Notes: a model not told the origin generated them from the sequence alone. A DNA stretch of 35,729 nt from Candidatus Anaerostipes excrementavium (GCA_019114985.1 DXEM01000030.1:1-35729); one strand, 5' to 3'. Positions 1 through 7,473 are shown, numbered from the stretch's first letter. Numbers and translations: made by a program.

Positions 1-144
1 CTGGTAACAAACAAAGCAGTGATGAAGAGAGACGTGAAGAAGGGACAGCTGCTTACATACGATGATATCGAACTGGATAAGAGCACACTGATCTACCAGT
101 TAAGAAAAGAACAGGATGCAATGTACGGAAGAAACGTATTATAA
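1..144 (+). CDS. SAF-domain NAD(P)-dependent oxidoreductase, C-terminal fragment
   Basis: Frame 1 is open from the window edge to a TAA at 142-144, giving the last 47 residues of a protein that begins upstream. The visible part contains V-KRDVKKGQLLTYDDIELD, the pattern of an SAF (antifreeze-like) domain as found at the C-terminus of COG4091 'predicted homoserine dehydrogenase' oxidoreductases. The family assignment rests on this short tail only, so it is tentative; other SAF proteins (UxaA-type dehydratases, sialic acid synthase-like) have similar segments. It lies 18 bp before the aldolase gene, so the two are almost certainly in one operon, and the oxidoreductase would act in the same sugar or polyol pathway. 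Confidence 0.55.
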   Translation: MVTNKAVMKRDVKKGQLLTYDDIELDKSTLIYQLRKEQDAMYGRNVL

Positions 145-162
145 AAAACAGGAGGAAAAGGA

Positions 163-1035
163 ATGTTAGTTACACTGAAAGAACTGCTGGACCAGGCAAA
201 AGAGGAAAAAAAGGCAGTCGGTGCTTTTAACGGAACCACATTGGAAGCAATCCGAGGAATTATCCAGGCTGCGGAAGAGCTGGATACCCCGGTGATTTTA
301 CAGCATGCCCAGAGTCATGATGACATCATTGATCTGGAAGAGATCGGACCAATCATGCTGTATTATGCAGAGCGCGCGAAAGTGCCGGTAGCTCTTCATT
401 TAGATCATGGGAGCTCATTCGAACGCTGCGTGCAGGCGCTTCGCCTTGGATTCACTTCTGTGATGTATGATGCTTCCGCCAAAAGCTTTGAAGAAAATGT
501 AGAAGAGACAAAAGAGATCGTGAAAATTGCTCATGCGGTCGGAGCCAGTGTCGAAGCTGAATTAGGACATATCTTTACATCAGAAGTCGTACATGGAGAA
601 GGAGGAGAATCTGACAGCAAGGATGATTATGAGAATCTGGACGATATTTATACGGACCCTCAGGTAGCAAAAGAATTTGTAGAAAAAACAGGCGTGGATT
701 GTCTGGCAGTCGCTTTTGGTACGACCCACGGCGTATATTTGACAGAACCGAAACTGGATCTTCCAAGGGTAGCAAAGATCCGTGAAGCCGCAAATGTTCC
801 TTTGGTGATGCACGGCGGTTCCGGCGTATCCGATGAAGACTATAAAGTAGCGATCGAAAATGGAATCTGCAAAGTCAATTATTATACATACATGAATACA
901 GCCGGAGGAAAAGCCTCCAAAGACTATTGGGCAGATGAAGAAAGACCGTTGTTCTATGACTCCATGTCACTTGCGGCAACGGAAGCGATCAAGGAAGACG
1001 TGAAAAAGGCAATCAAAGTATTTCAGAAAAAATAA
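163..1035 (+). CDS. Class II ketose-bisphosphate aldolase (Fba/GatY/KbaY family)
   Basis: A 290-residue cytosolic zinc aldolase that would cleave a ketose (bis)phosphate to dihydroxyacetone phosphate and an aldehyde. The family's catalytic and metal residues are visible: Asp81-His82 in HLDHG, Glu133 in AELGHI, His189 in GTTHG and His217 in MHGGSG. Length is normal for the GatY/KbaY/Fba class. ATG 163 follows an AGGAGG-like site. It sits between an SAF oxidoreductase tail and YjbQ and TIM-family genes, which points to a dedicated catabolic pathway rather than central glycolysis. The true substrate (fructose-1,6-bisphosphate, tagatose-1,6-bisphosphate or another ketose phosphate) cannot be read from the sequence, so no gene symbol is given. 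Confidence 0.9.
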   Translation: MLVTLKELLDQAKEEKKAVGAFNGTTLEAIRGIIQAAEELDTPVILQHAQSHDDIIDLEEIGPIMLYYAERAKVPVALHLDHGSSFERCVQALRLGFTSVMYDASAKSFEENVEETKEIVKIAHAVGASVEAELGHIFTSEVVHGEGGESDSKDDYENLDDIYTDPQVAKEFVEKTGVDCLAVAFGTTHGVYLTEPKLDLPRVAKIREAANVPLVMHGGSGVSDEDYKVAIENGICKVNYYTYMNTAGGKASKDYWADEERPLFYDSMSLAATEAIKEDVKKAIKVFQKK

Positions 1036-1053
1036 GAACGGAGGAATGAAAAA

Positions 1054-1575
1054 ATGGCTGTATATAAAGAACAAATCAGTGTACAATCCCACGGAAAGAC
1101 ACCAACCTATGTGGATATTACCCCGCAGGTAAAAGAAGCGATCGAAAAGAGCGGAATCCAGAACGGAACTTGTACGGTAATCTCTCCGCATACGACCTGC
1201 TCTGTATTTTTTGAGGAATTCGTTCATGATTATAATGAGAACGGAGATGAATTCCTGCAGGAAGATTTAAATCATGTTTTGGAAAAGATCATTCCGGATC
1301 AGACAAGTGCAGATATTTATGTATACCCGGGAGAGAAACATTATGAAGCAGTGGAATCCTGGCCGAATGCGGCAGAGTATCTTCCGGACGGAGACCGCAC
1401 AGCCCTTTGGAACTGCGATGGACATTTAAAAGCGACTTTGATCGGATCCAGCCAGGTATTTGAAGTGGATGAAGGGAAATTAGGCGTAGGGACAACCGGA
1501 TATATTTATTTTGCAGACTTCGATCGGACACGTCCGCGTACCAGAAAATGCAAGATCATCGTTATGGGAGAGTAG
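1054..1575 (+). CDS. YjbQ/UPF0047 family protein (secondary thiamine-phosphate synthase-like)
   Basis: A 173-residue protein with the YjbQ (UPF0047) signatures: the ITPQVKEAIEKSGIQNGTC strand-helix, SPHTTCSVFFEE (family HTTAS motif), DGHLKATLIGSSQVFEV and the C-terminal FDRTRPRTRK strand. E. coli YjbQ has weak thiamine-phosphate synthase activity, but the physiological role of the family is not established. This copy is about 35 residues longer than the usual ~138; the extra material lies in the middle (roughly residues 75-115). It is 18 bp after the aldolase and 12 bp before the TIM-like gene, so it is co-transcribed with sugar-phosphate enzymes. That context argues for a role on a phosphorylated metabolite, which is inference. 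Confidence 0.85.
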   Translation: MAVYKEQISVQSHGKTPTYVDITPQVKEAIEKSGIQNGTCTVISPHTTCSVFFEEFVHDYNENGDEFLQEDLNHVLEKIIPDQTSADIYVYPGEKHYEAVESWPNAAEYLPDGDRTALWNCDGHLKATLIGSSQVFEVDEGKLGVGTTGYIYFADFDRTRPRTRKCKIIVMGE

Positions 1576-1587
1576 GAGGAAAAGATT

Positions 1588-2277
1588 ATGGCAAAAGCAG
1601 AATCTCCATTTTTAATTGTAAATCCAAAATCTTATCTTTATGGAAAAGAAAGTTTAGAACTTGCCAAGGCGGCAGATCAGGTGGCAAAAGATACGGGACT
1701 GCAGATCTATTTTACTTGTCCGTATGCAGATATCCGTATGATCAAGGAAAATACCAGTCATTTGATCGTGTGCGCCCAGTCTATGGATCCGTTGGTTCCG
1801 GGACGAGGCATGGGACATGTGCTTCCGGAGTCTTTGAAGGAAGCCGGTGCAGAAGCGGTATTTTTGAACCATGCAGAGAATCAGAAAACGGTCAGTGAAC
1901 TTTATCAGACGATCAAAAGGGCAAAAGAATTAGGAATGATTACTGTGGTTTGTGCAGATTCAACGGTGGAAGCGAAAGCGGCTGCCTGCATGGATCCGGA
2001 TATTGTGCTGGCAGAACCGACCGATCTGATCGGAACCGGACAGGTGGCAGATGATTCTTACACGATCGAAACGGTCAAAGGGTTAAACGAAGTAAATCCA
2101 AATGTCCTGGTTATGATTGCGTCCGGAGTGAGCACGGCAGAAGACTGCTACAATGTAGTGAAGCTCGGAGCAGACGGCACCGGAGCAACTTCCGGCATCT
2201 TGAATGCTCCATCTCCGGCTGAGAGAGTCAGAGAAATGGCAGAAGCCATTGTACGGGCGAAAAACGAGAAAGCATAA
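1588..2277 (+). CDS. Triosephosphate isomerase family protein, short archaeal type
   Basis: A 229-residue TIM-barrel protein with a complete TIM catalytic set: Asn12 and Lys14 in NPKS (NWKMN in ordinary TIM), His95 in LNHAEN and Glu143 in AEPTDLIGTG. The short length, the NHAEN loop in place of GHSERR and the AEPxxLIGTG loop in place of YEPVWAIGTG match archaeal TIMs, which use a Glu near position 144, rather than the ~250-residue bacterial TpiA. It is the last gene before a strong terminator. It may isomerise triose phosphates made by the upstream aldolase, or a tetrose phosphate as TIM paralogues of erythritol pathways do; the sequence does not decide this. A normal tpiA is expected elsewhere in the genome. 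Confidence 0.85.
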   Translation: MAKAESPFLIVNPKSYLYGKESLELAKAADQVAKDTGLQIYFTCPYADIRMIKENTSHLIVCAQSMDPLVPGRGMGHVLPESLKEAGAEAVFLNHAENQKTVSELYQTIKRAKELGMITVVCADSTVEAKAAACMDPDIVLAEPTDLIGTGQVADDSYTIETVKGLNEVNPNVLVMIASGVSTAEDCYNVVKLGADGTGATSGILNAPSPAERVREMAEAIVRAKNEKA

Positions 2278-2297
2278 TAAGCTCACATATATCAGCA

Positions 2298-2356
2298 AAA
2301 TACGCAGAAAGATGGATCGTGGATTCATTTTTCTGCGTATTTGAATTTCCTGTTTT
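2298..2356 (+). terminator. Rho-independent terminator after the aldolase/TIM operon
   Basis: A 13-bp perfect stem pairs 2298-2310 (AAATACGCAGAAA) with 2330-2342 across a 19-nt loop, followed by a T-rich run (2346-2358). It lies 21 bp after the TIM-like stop codon and closes the upstream operon. Confidence 0.8.
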
Positions 2357-2379
2357 TTCTCTAAGAACAATGTTATAAT
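2351..2379 (+). promoter_or_regulatory. Probable sigma-A promoter of the glycerol dehydrogenase gene
   Basis: A consensus -10 TATAAT lies at 2374-2379, 42 bp before the start codon. The -35 position (2351-2356, TGTTTT) is poor, so only the -10 is well supported. The site lies just after the terminator, as expected for an independent unit. Confidence 0.45.
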
Positions 2380-2421
2380 GATAACATACATGAAAAAACA
2401 GAATCTTATGGAGGTGCAGTT

Positions 2422-3513
2422 ATGGCAATGATCATCGGAAGTCCGACCCGTTATATTCAGGGAAAAGGAGAAATGAAAAACCTTTGTTCTTATGCAAAAA
2501 ATTTTGGGGAGAATCTATTCGTTCTGACCAGTGCGTCCGGCAGGAATCGAGTGGAACCTTCCATCAAAGAAGGACAAGGAGACTGCAGGATAACGTATGA
2601 TGTATTTAACGGTGAATGCAGCATGACAGAGATCGAGCGTTTGAAAAAAATCGTTGAGAATGTGGGCAGTGATGTGATCGTAGGTGTCGGCGGCGGCAAG
2701 ATCTTAGATACGGCCAAAGCCGTTGCGTATTATATGGAGAAACCGGTTATGATCGTTCCGACGATTGCTTCCACAGATGCTCCTTGCAGTGCTTTATCTG
2801 TTATTTATACGGATGAAGGTGTCTTTGAGAAATATTTATTCCTTCCTACCAGCCCGAATATGGTTCTTGTGGACACGGATATCGTAAGCAAGGCTCCGGC
2901 TCGTTTGCTGATTTCCGGAATGGGAGATGCCCTGGCAACTTATTTTGAGGCGAGAGCATGCAAACGATCCAATGCAACAAACTGTGTCGGCGGCAAATGT
3001 ACGTTAGCGGCTATGAGTCTGGCGGAATTATGCTATGATACTTTGATCAGCAGCGGGGTGGAAGCTATGGTAGCTGCCAAAGAAGGTGTTTGTACAAAAG
3101 CAGTGGAAAATGTGATTGAAGCCAATACCTATCTGTCAGGAATCGGATTTGAAAGTGCAGGATTGGCGGGAGCGCATGCGATTCATAATGGTCTGACTGC
3201 AATTGAAGAAACACATGCTTATTATCACGGAGAAAAGGTTGCGTTTGGAACGCTGGTGCAGCTGGTATTAGAAGATGCAGGAGAAGACGAGATCATGGAG
3301 GTCATGGATTTCTGTCTGCAGGTTGGTCTTCCGGTGACTTTAAAAGAACTTGGAATCAAAGAAGTGAAGCCGGAGAAGATTATGGAAGCAGCGAAGCTTG
3401 CCTGTGCACCGGAAGATACCATGGGCAATATGCCGTTTGAGGTAACAGCGGAAGATGTGTATGCGGCAATGATGGGAGCTGATGCATTGGGAAGATATTA
3501 CAGCGAGGCATAA
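2422..3513 (+). CDS. gldA: Glycerol dehydrogenase
   Basis: A 363-residue iron/zinc-type NAD-dependent dehydrogenase, expected to interconvert glycerol and dihydroxyacetone in the cytosol; family members also reduce methylglyoxal and other small ketones. The N-terminal Rossmann-like domain carries VGVGGGKILDTAKAVA and PTIASTDAPCS. The helical C-terminal domain has the three metal ligands at the spacing of the Bacillus enzyme: Asp169 (GMGDALATYFEA), His252 (AGAHAIHNGL) and His269 (YYHGEKVAFG). Length is typical. The start at 2422 has GGAGGTG 5 bp upstream. It is a one-gene unit with its own promoter and terminator. Its position between two sugar units suggests disposal of dihydroxyacetone or related carbonyls, which is inference. 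Confidence 0.92.
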   Translation: MAMIIGSPTRYIQGKGEMKNLCSYAKNFGENLFVLTSASGRNRVEPSIKEGQGDCRITYDVFNGECSMTEIERLKKIVENVGSDVIVGVGGGKILDTAKAVAYYMEKPVMIVPTIASTDAPCSALSVIYTDEGVFEKYLFLPTSPNMVLVDTDIVSKAPARLLISGMGDALATYFEARACKRSNATNCVGGKCTLAAMSLAELCYDTLISSGVEAMVAAKEGVCTKAVENVIEANTYLSGIGFESAGLAGAHAIHNGLTAIEETHAYYHGEKVAFGTLVQLVLEDAGEDEIMEVMDFCLQVGLPVTLKELGIKEVKPEKIMEAAKLACAPEDTMGNMPFEVTAEDVYAAMMGADALGRYYSEA

Positions 3514-3525
3514 GAATCAAAAGTG

Positions 3526-3568
3526 AAAAGGAAGAGGAGGCACATTTTGCATATCTTCTTCCTTTTTT
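3526..3568 (+). terminator. Terminator after gldA
   Basis: A 10-bp stem, AAAAGGAAGA (3526-3535) with TCTTCCTTTT (3557-3566), ends in a six-T run (3563-3568). It begins 12 bp after the gldA stop codon. Confidence 0.7.
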
Positions 3569-3623
3569 GATACGGATTTGGCAATGCATAGCCCGGCACT
3601 TATTAAAATAGTTTTAAAAAGTA

Positions 3624-3652
3624 TTGACAAAATAAAGATAACGGAGTAAGCT
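3624..3652 (+). promoter_or_regulatory. Promoter of the VOC/ROK gene pair
   Basis: A perfect -35 TTGACA (3624-3629) is followed after 17 bp by a weak -10, TAAGCT (3647-3652). It lies about 40 bp before the VOC start in an A/T-rich stretch. The -35 is convincing; the -10 is not. Confidence 0.45.
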
Positions 3653-3694
3653 AAACATGAAAAAAGAAACAGTATATCATATTTGGAGGATATT

Positions 3695-4078
3695 ATGGGA
3701 ATTGAACATGTAGCAATGTATGTAAATGATTTAGAAGCGGCGAGAGAGTTTTTTGAGAAATATTTTGCTGCCCAGTCAAATGATCTGTATCACAATAAAA
3801 CAACAGATTTTCGGTCATATTTCTTAACCTTCGATCAGGGTTCCAGATTGGAAATCATGACAAAACCAGGAATGGAAGATGCCGAAAAATCTCTGGCAAG
3901 AACAGGATTGATTCATGTTGCGTTCCAGGTAGGAAGCAAGGAAAAAGTGGATGAATTGACCAATCAGCTGAGAGAAGACGGATATGAAGTTGTCAGCGGA
4001 CCAAGGACAACAGGGGATGGATATTATGAAAGCTGTGTTGTCGCTTTGGAAGGAAATCAAATCGAAATCACGGTATAG
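3695..4078 (+). CDS. VOC-superfamily (glyoxalase-like) protein
   Basis: A 127-residue protein made of one pair of beta-alpha-beta-beta-beta modules: [20 protein letters not shown] at the N-terminus and [18 protein letters not shown] from about residue 71. Candidate metal ligands follow the VOC pattern: His5, the Glu in SRLEIMT, His74 and the Glu near the C-terminus in NQIEITV. The start is ATG 3695, with GGAGGA at 3685-3690; an in-frame TTG at 3683 overlaps that ribosome binding site and is not used. It is 17 bp before the ROK gene in a two-gene unit next to glycerol dehydrogenase. Glyoxalase I-like detoxification of an alpha-oxoaldehyde would fit, but the substrate is unknown. Confidence 0.8.
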   Translation: MGIEHVAMYVNDLEAAREFFEKYFAAQSNDLYHNKTTDFRSYFLTFDQGSRLEIMTKPGMEDAEKSLARTGLIHVAFQVGSKEKVDELTNQLREDGYEVVSGPRTTGDGYYESCVVALEGNQIEITV

Positions 4079-4095
4079 AAGAATAGGAGGATCAG

Positions 4096-5085
4096 ATGTC
4101 TTGTACATTTGAAGTGAAACGACAGAATCAGCAGCTGATCCGGGATGTCCTGCGCAGCGGAGAAATTTATACAAAGGCAGATATCGGCAGGGAGACGGGA
4201 CTGTCTCTGGCCACCTGCGGTACGATTTTGAATGAAATGCTGAAGGAAAAGGAAATTTTGGAAGTGCCGCGTCAAAGAGCAAGCGGAGGCCGTCCTGCAG
4301 CGTGCTATTGCTATAATAAGGATTATTATCGGATGATCGGTATTTATGCGGATAATGGAAATGAATGCGGACACTTGGGATATGTCGTGTATAATGCACT
4401 GTCAGAAGTAATCGAAGAAGGAAGAGAGGATGTTCGGGAAGTAAATACCGAGGCGATGCTGCGGAGATTGGATTTGCTCATGGAGACTTATGAAGGGGTT
4501 CGTGGAATTTCCGTTGGAATTCCTGGAATCGTGTCAGAAGGGCAGATCAAGACCTGTGATATCAATACTTTGGAATTGGTAGGTCTGGAAGAAATGATTC
4601 GGGAGAGATATCAGGTATATGTCCGCGTAGAAAATGATATGAATTATATCACTTTTGGCGCCTATGACAGACAAGAATCAAAAGAAGATATGACGGTCAT
4701 TTATCTGCCTCAGAATCATTATGCCGGCTGCGGCAGTATTGTCAATGGAGAACTTCTTTATGGAGCAAGGCAGATGGCCGGGGAGATTTCTTATTTGTAT
4801 CGGGCAGAGGGAGTGAAACGCCCTGGGGTTGAGGGCAGTGTGGAGACGTCAGATTTTCTGGCAAAAATTATCATTTATTTGACCGCTTTTCTTGATCCGT
4901 CCAAGATCCTGCTGATCAGCCATGATCCTGAAAAAGTTCCGTGGAAAGAGGCCGCTGCCAGATGCAAAGAAATTTTAGGAACAGATGGAATGCCGGAGAT
5001 TGAAATGTCGGCAGAATTTTATGAGAATTATATCCATGGGCTGGCGGCATTAACACTCCACGAGCAGAGATACCGGCAGAAATAA
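4096..5085 (+). CDS. ROK-family transcriptional regulator, degenerate sugar-kinase domain
   Basis: A 329-residue regulator of the NagC/XylR (ROK) class. An N-terminal winged helix-turn-helix (about residues 8-70) includes YTKADIGRETGLSLATCGTIL and the ASGGRPA linker typical of ROK repressors. The ROK fold follows, with RGISVGIPGIV and an END motif (VENDMNYI). The protein is shorter than usual (about 380-400) and has no C-x-CG-x2-GC zinc motif. The conserved GEIGH is GEISY, with Tyr233 in place of the ligand-binding His. It could therefore bind a different ligand or respond without zinc. It is co-transcribed with the VOC gene and may regulate its own unit, gldA or the upstream operon. Confidence 0.85.
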   Translation: MSCTFEVKRQNQQLIRDVLRSGEIYTKADIGRETGLSLATCGTILNEMLKEKEILEVPRQRASGGRPAACYCYNKDYYRMIGIYADNGNECGHLGYVVYNALSEVIEEGREDVREVNTEAMLRRLDLLMETYEGVRGISVGIPGIVSEGQIKTCDINTLELVGLEEMIRERYQVYVRVENDMNYITFGAYDRQESKEDMTVIYLPQNHYAGCGSIVNGELLYGARQMAGEISYLYRAEGVKRPGVEGSVETSDFLAKIIIYLTAFLDPSKILLISHDPEKVPWKEAAARCKEILGTDGMPEIEMSAEFYENYIHGLAALTLHEQRYRQK

Positions 5086-5095
5086 ATCAATCGAT

Positions 5096-5130
5096 TCAAA
5101 AAGGGAGCATATCATAATTGATATACTCCC
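5096..5130 (-). terminator. Rho-independent terminator of glmS
   Basis: Read on the minus strand, GGGAGTATATCA pairs with TGATATGCTCCC across a short A/T loop, then a run of five T (5102-5098). It lies 18 bp after the glmS stop codon. On the plus strand the same hairpin has no T tract, so it is a poor terminator for the ROK gene. Confidence 0.8.
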
Positions 5131-5147
5131 TGAATTTATATTGTGAT

Positions 5148-6968
5148 TTATTCAACAGTTACGGATTTTGCCAGGTTTCTTGGCTGATCCACGTCATTTC
5201 CGCGGAAGACGGTTACGTGATAAGCCAGAAGCTGAAGAGCGACGGTTACACCGAATGTACCAAACCGATCATCTACATTCGGAACCTGAATCAGGTCATC
5301 GTAGATTCCTTCATAATTGCTCATATCCTTGTCAGTTACCATGATCACATGAGCACCGCGGGCTTTTACTTCTTCCACGTTTGCCATCAGTTTTGGAAGT
5401 ACATTTTCCTGTGTTGCGATGGCAATGATCGGAACCCCTTCTGTTACAAGGGAAATTGTTCCGTGTTTTAACTCTCCTGCGTTGTACGCCTCGGAGTTAA
5501 CGTAAGAAATCTCTTTTAATTTTAATGAACCTTCACTGGCAATAGCAAAGTCCAGGCTTCTTCCAAGATAGAAAGCGGAGAAAGTATCTTTGATTTTCTC
5601 GGCAATATCTTTGATCTGAGCATCCATCTCAAGAACCGGAGCTACGGTATCGATGGCTGTCTGGAAAGCTTCACAGTACTGAGCCATCTCTTCTTCTGTC
5701 ATCATATGGTTGATCTCAGCCAGTTTTAATGCAATCAGATACATTCCGGCACACTGGACAGAGAATGCTTTTGTACTTGCAACAGCGATTTCAGGACCGG
5801 CATGAGTATATAAAACATAATCGCTCTCACGGGCAATGCTGGATCCTTTTACATTAACGATAGAGATTGTTTTTGCACCTCGTTCATTTGCCAGACGAAG
5901 AGCGGCCAAAGAATCTGCAGTCTCTCCGGACTGTGTTACAACAATCACCAAGGTGTGATCATCCAAGATTGGATTCATGTAACGGAATTCAGATGATAAT
6001 TCAACGGTTACCGGAATGCGGAGCATAGATTCAATCAGATGGCGCCCAACCAGGCCGGCATGCATCGCTGTTCCGCATGCAGTAACAACAACACGGTTGA
6101 TGTCGCGGAAAATATCATCGGAAATATTATCTGCACTAAAGTCAGCGTGACCATTGTGCAGGCGAGGCATAACAGTGTTCTTAAGAGCCTCAGGCTGCTC
6201 GAAGATTTCCTTCTGCATAAAGTAATCATAGCCGCCTTTCTGTGCTGCTGTGGTATCCCAATCTACGTGAAGCATCTTAGGAACAGCTTCTTCCTGATCC
6301 ATTGTATAGAGTTTGATTCCGGTCTCTGTCATAACGACAATATGTTCTTCCGGAACAACAAAATAATCTTTGGAATATGGAAGCAGCGCTACCATATCAG
6401 AAGCGATAAAAGCACCGTCTTCTGTCGTAACGGCAACCAATGGGCTGGCATTTCTCATGCAGTAAATCTCACCCGGACGGTCATTGAACATGATACAGAA
6501 TCCATAAGCGCCGCTTAACTGCTGGTCAGCAGCTTTCATCGCTTTGAAAGGATCACCGTCGTATAAGGAATCGATCAGCATAGCTGCAACTTCCGTGTCG
6601 GTTTCAGAAACTGCTTCATAGCCTTTTTCTTTTAATTCGGCAGCAAGTTCCTTGTAATTCTCAATGATTCCGTTATGGATCAATGTAACATTACCGGCAA
6701 CATGAGGATGAGCATTTACATCTGTAACTCCTCCGTGAGTTGCCCATCTTGTATGTCCGATTCCGCAGGTTCCGTCAATATCATCTGCGAGAGAAGCTTT
6801 TTTGCGAAGCTCGGAAACTTTACCTGTTGTTTTCACGATCTTGGTGTCATCACCGCGGCGTACTGCGATTCCCGCACTGTCATATCCGCGGTACTCCAGA
6901 CGTTCCAAACCTCCGATTAAAATCTCTGCAGCCTGTAATTTGCCGGTAAATCCAATAATTCCACACAT
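5148..6968 (-). CDS. glmS: Glutamine-fructose-6-phosphate aminotransferase (isomerizing)
   Basis: A 606-residue enzyme, full length for the family, making glucosamine-6-phosphate from fructose-6-phosphate and glutamine, the first step to UDP-GlcNAc and the cell wall. The N-terminal class II glutaminase starts with MCGIIGF, whose Cys becomes the N-terminal nucleophile, and has GHTRWATHG and the HNGIIENY loop. Two SIS domains follow, with TACGTAMHAG, VTQSGETADS and IASEGSLKLKEISYV (sugar-phosphate loop), ending in PRNLAKSVTVE. AAGGAG precedes ATG 6968. It is a single-gene unit whose 340-nt leader holds a glmS ribozyme, so it is under feedback control by its own product. Confidence 0.98.
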   Translation of the reverse strand: MCGIIGFTGKLQAAEILIGGLERLEYRGYDSAGIAVRRGDDTKIVKTTGKVSELRKKASLADDIDGTCGIGHTRWATHGGVTDVNAHPHVAGNVTLIHNGIIENYKELAAELKEKGYEAVSETDTEVAAMLIDSLYDGDPFKAMKAADQQLSGAYGFCIMFNDRPGEIYCMRNASPLVAVTTEDGAFIASDMVALLPYSKDYFVVPEEHIVVMTETGIKLYTMDQEEAVPKMLHVDWDTTAAQKGGYDYFMQKEIFEQPEALKNTVMPRLHNGHADFSADNISDDIFRDINRVVVTACGTAMHAGLVGRHLIESMLRIPVTVELSSEFRYMNPILDDHTLVIVVTQSGETADSLAALRLANERGAKTISIVNVKGSSIARESDYVLYTHAGPEIAVASTKAFSVQCAGMYLIALKLAEINHMMTEEEMAQYCEAFQTAIDTVAPVLEMDAQIKDIAEKIKDTFSAFYLGRSLDFAIASEGSLKLKEISYVNSEAYNAGELKHGTISLVTEGVPIIAIATQENVLPKLMANVEEVKARGAHVIMVTDKDMSNYEGIYDDLIQVPNVDDRFGTFGVTVALQLLAYHVTVFRGNDVDQPRNLAKSVTVE

Positions 6969-7000
6969 AATAAAAAATCTCCTTATTCAATTTGTACATA

Positions 7001-7036
7001 AGAAAAAGAGAAAGCCGATCCTGCCTTTCTTTTTCT
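7001..7036 (-). other. Hairpin between the glmS ribozyme and the glmS start
   Basis: 7001-7014 pairs with 7025-7036 (12 bp plus a 2-nt bulge) around a 10-nt loop. On the glmS transcript the 3' arm is U-rich (CUUUCUCUUUUUCU), giving a terminator-like shape 33 nt before the start codon. On the plus strand the hairpin is followed by GTTTTTCTATTTTG and could stop antisense transcription. Function unknown. Confidence 0.45.
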
Positions 7037-7082
7037 GTTTTTCTATTTTGTCTATCATATGCGGTTTTGCCCGGATTATACT

Positions 7083-7238
7083 GATTTTGTTTCACGGTCG
7101 CCCGTGGGTTTGTACAGTATATCACATAGACCGGGGCTACGGGAAAGCATCCGCCGAATCTCTCGATCACTTTCCTCCTCGTTAACCTTCCGATGGCAGA
7201 GAACTGCCGTTTTCCGTATCCGGAAGGTGCATGGCGCT
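7083..7238 (-). ncRNA. glmS ribozyme (glucosamine-6-phosphate-activated)
   Basis: On the minus strand the leader shows the glmS ribozyme landmarks in order. The cleavage site lies between A (7238) and GCGCC (from 7237). The P2 arms ACCUUCCG and CGGAAGGU enclose a small GGCAG-CUGCC hairpin. The near-invariant core follows (AACGAGGAGGAAAGUGAUCG, then UUCGGCGGAUGC), and then the 3' domain ending in ACGGGCGACCGUGAAACAAA. Family knowledge: glucosamine-6-phosphate is the cofactor for self-cleavage, and the cleaved mRNA is degraded. The 3' boundary is approximate. It is the only structured RNA I can identify with confidence here. Confidence 0.95.
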
Positions 7239-7307
7239 TCTTGTTCTTCGTACTCCTTTCTATAAAATTCTGTCAGATATTCAAAACCCAAAATATCTAA
7301 CGCTAGG

Positions 7308-7336
7308 ATGTTATCATAGAATATTGCGGAAGTCAA
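7308..7336 (-). promoter_or_regulatory. glmS: Promoter of the glmS transcript
   Basis: On the minus strand, TTGACT (7336-7331) and TAACAT (7313-7308) are separated by 17 bp. The predicted start, near 7301, gives about 63 nt before the ribozyme cleavage site and about 330 nt of leader. The rest of 6969-7473 holds the ribozyme, the distal hairpin and the divergent promoter. Confidence 0.6.
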
Positions 7337-7376
7337 TCAAAGATAAATAATTCATAAAATTTTAAGAAGTTATCGC

Positions 7377-7405
7377 TGGATACTTTGTCATACTAATGGT
7401 ATAAT
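7377..7405 (+). promoter_or_regulatory. Promoter of the LtaS-like gene
   Basis: TGGATA (7377-7382), a 17-bp spacer and consensus TATAAT (7400-7405). The predicted start near 7412 leaves about a 60-nt leader. It is divergent from the glmS promoter; the two -35 boxes are about 40 bp apart. Confidence 0.6.
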
Positions 7406-7473
7406 ACTATGATGGTTAGGGTCAAAATAGGACTGATATGGTTCTGGAATTCACTATATAGAAGGAGAAAACT

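Noticed and set aside
1548-1898. A plus-strand open frame overlapping the end of the YjbQ gene and the start of the TIM-like gene
   Set aside because: It is out of frame with both real genes, has no ribosome binding site, and its Gly/Arg/Ser-rich sequence is a frame shadow.
7076-7336. An 86-residue minus-strand open frame upstream of glmS
   Set aside because: It lies across the glmS ribozyme and promoter, has no ribosome binding site, and its codons are those of the structured RNA.
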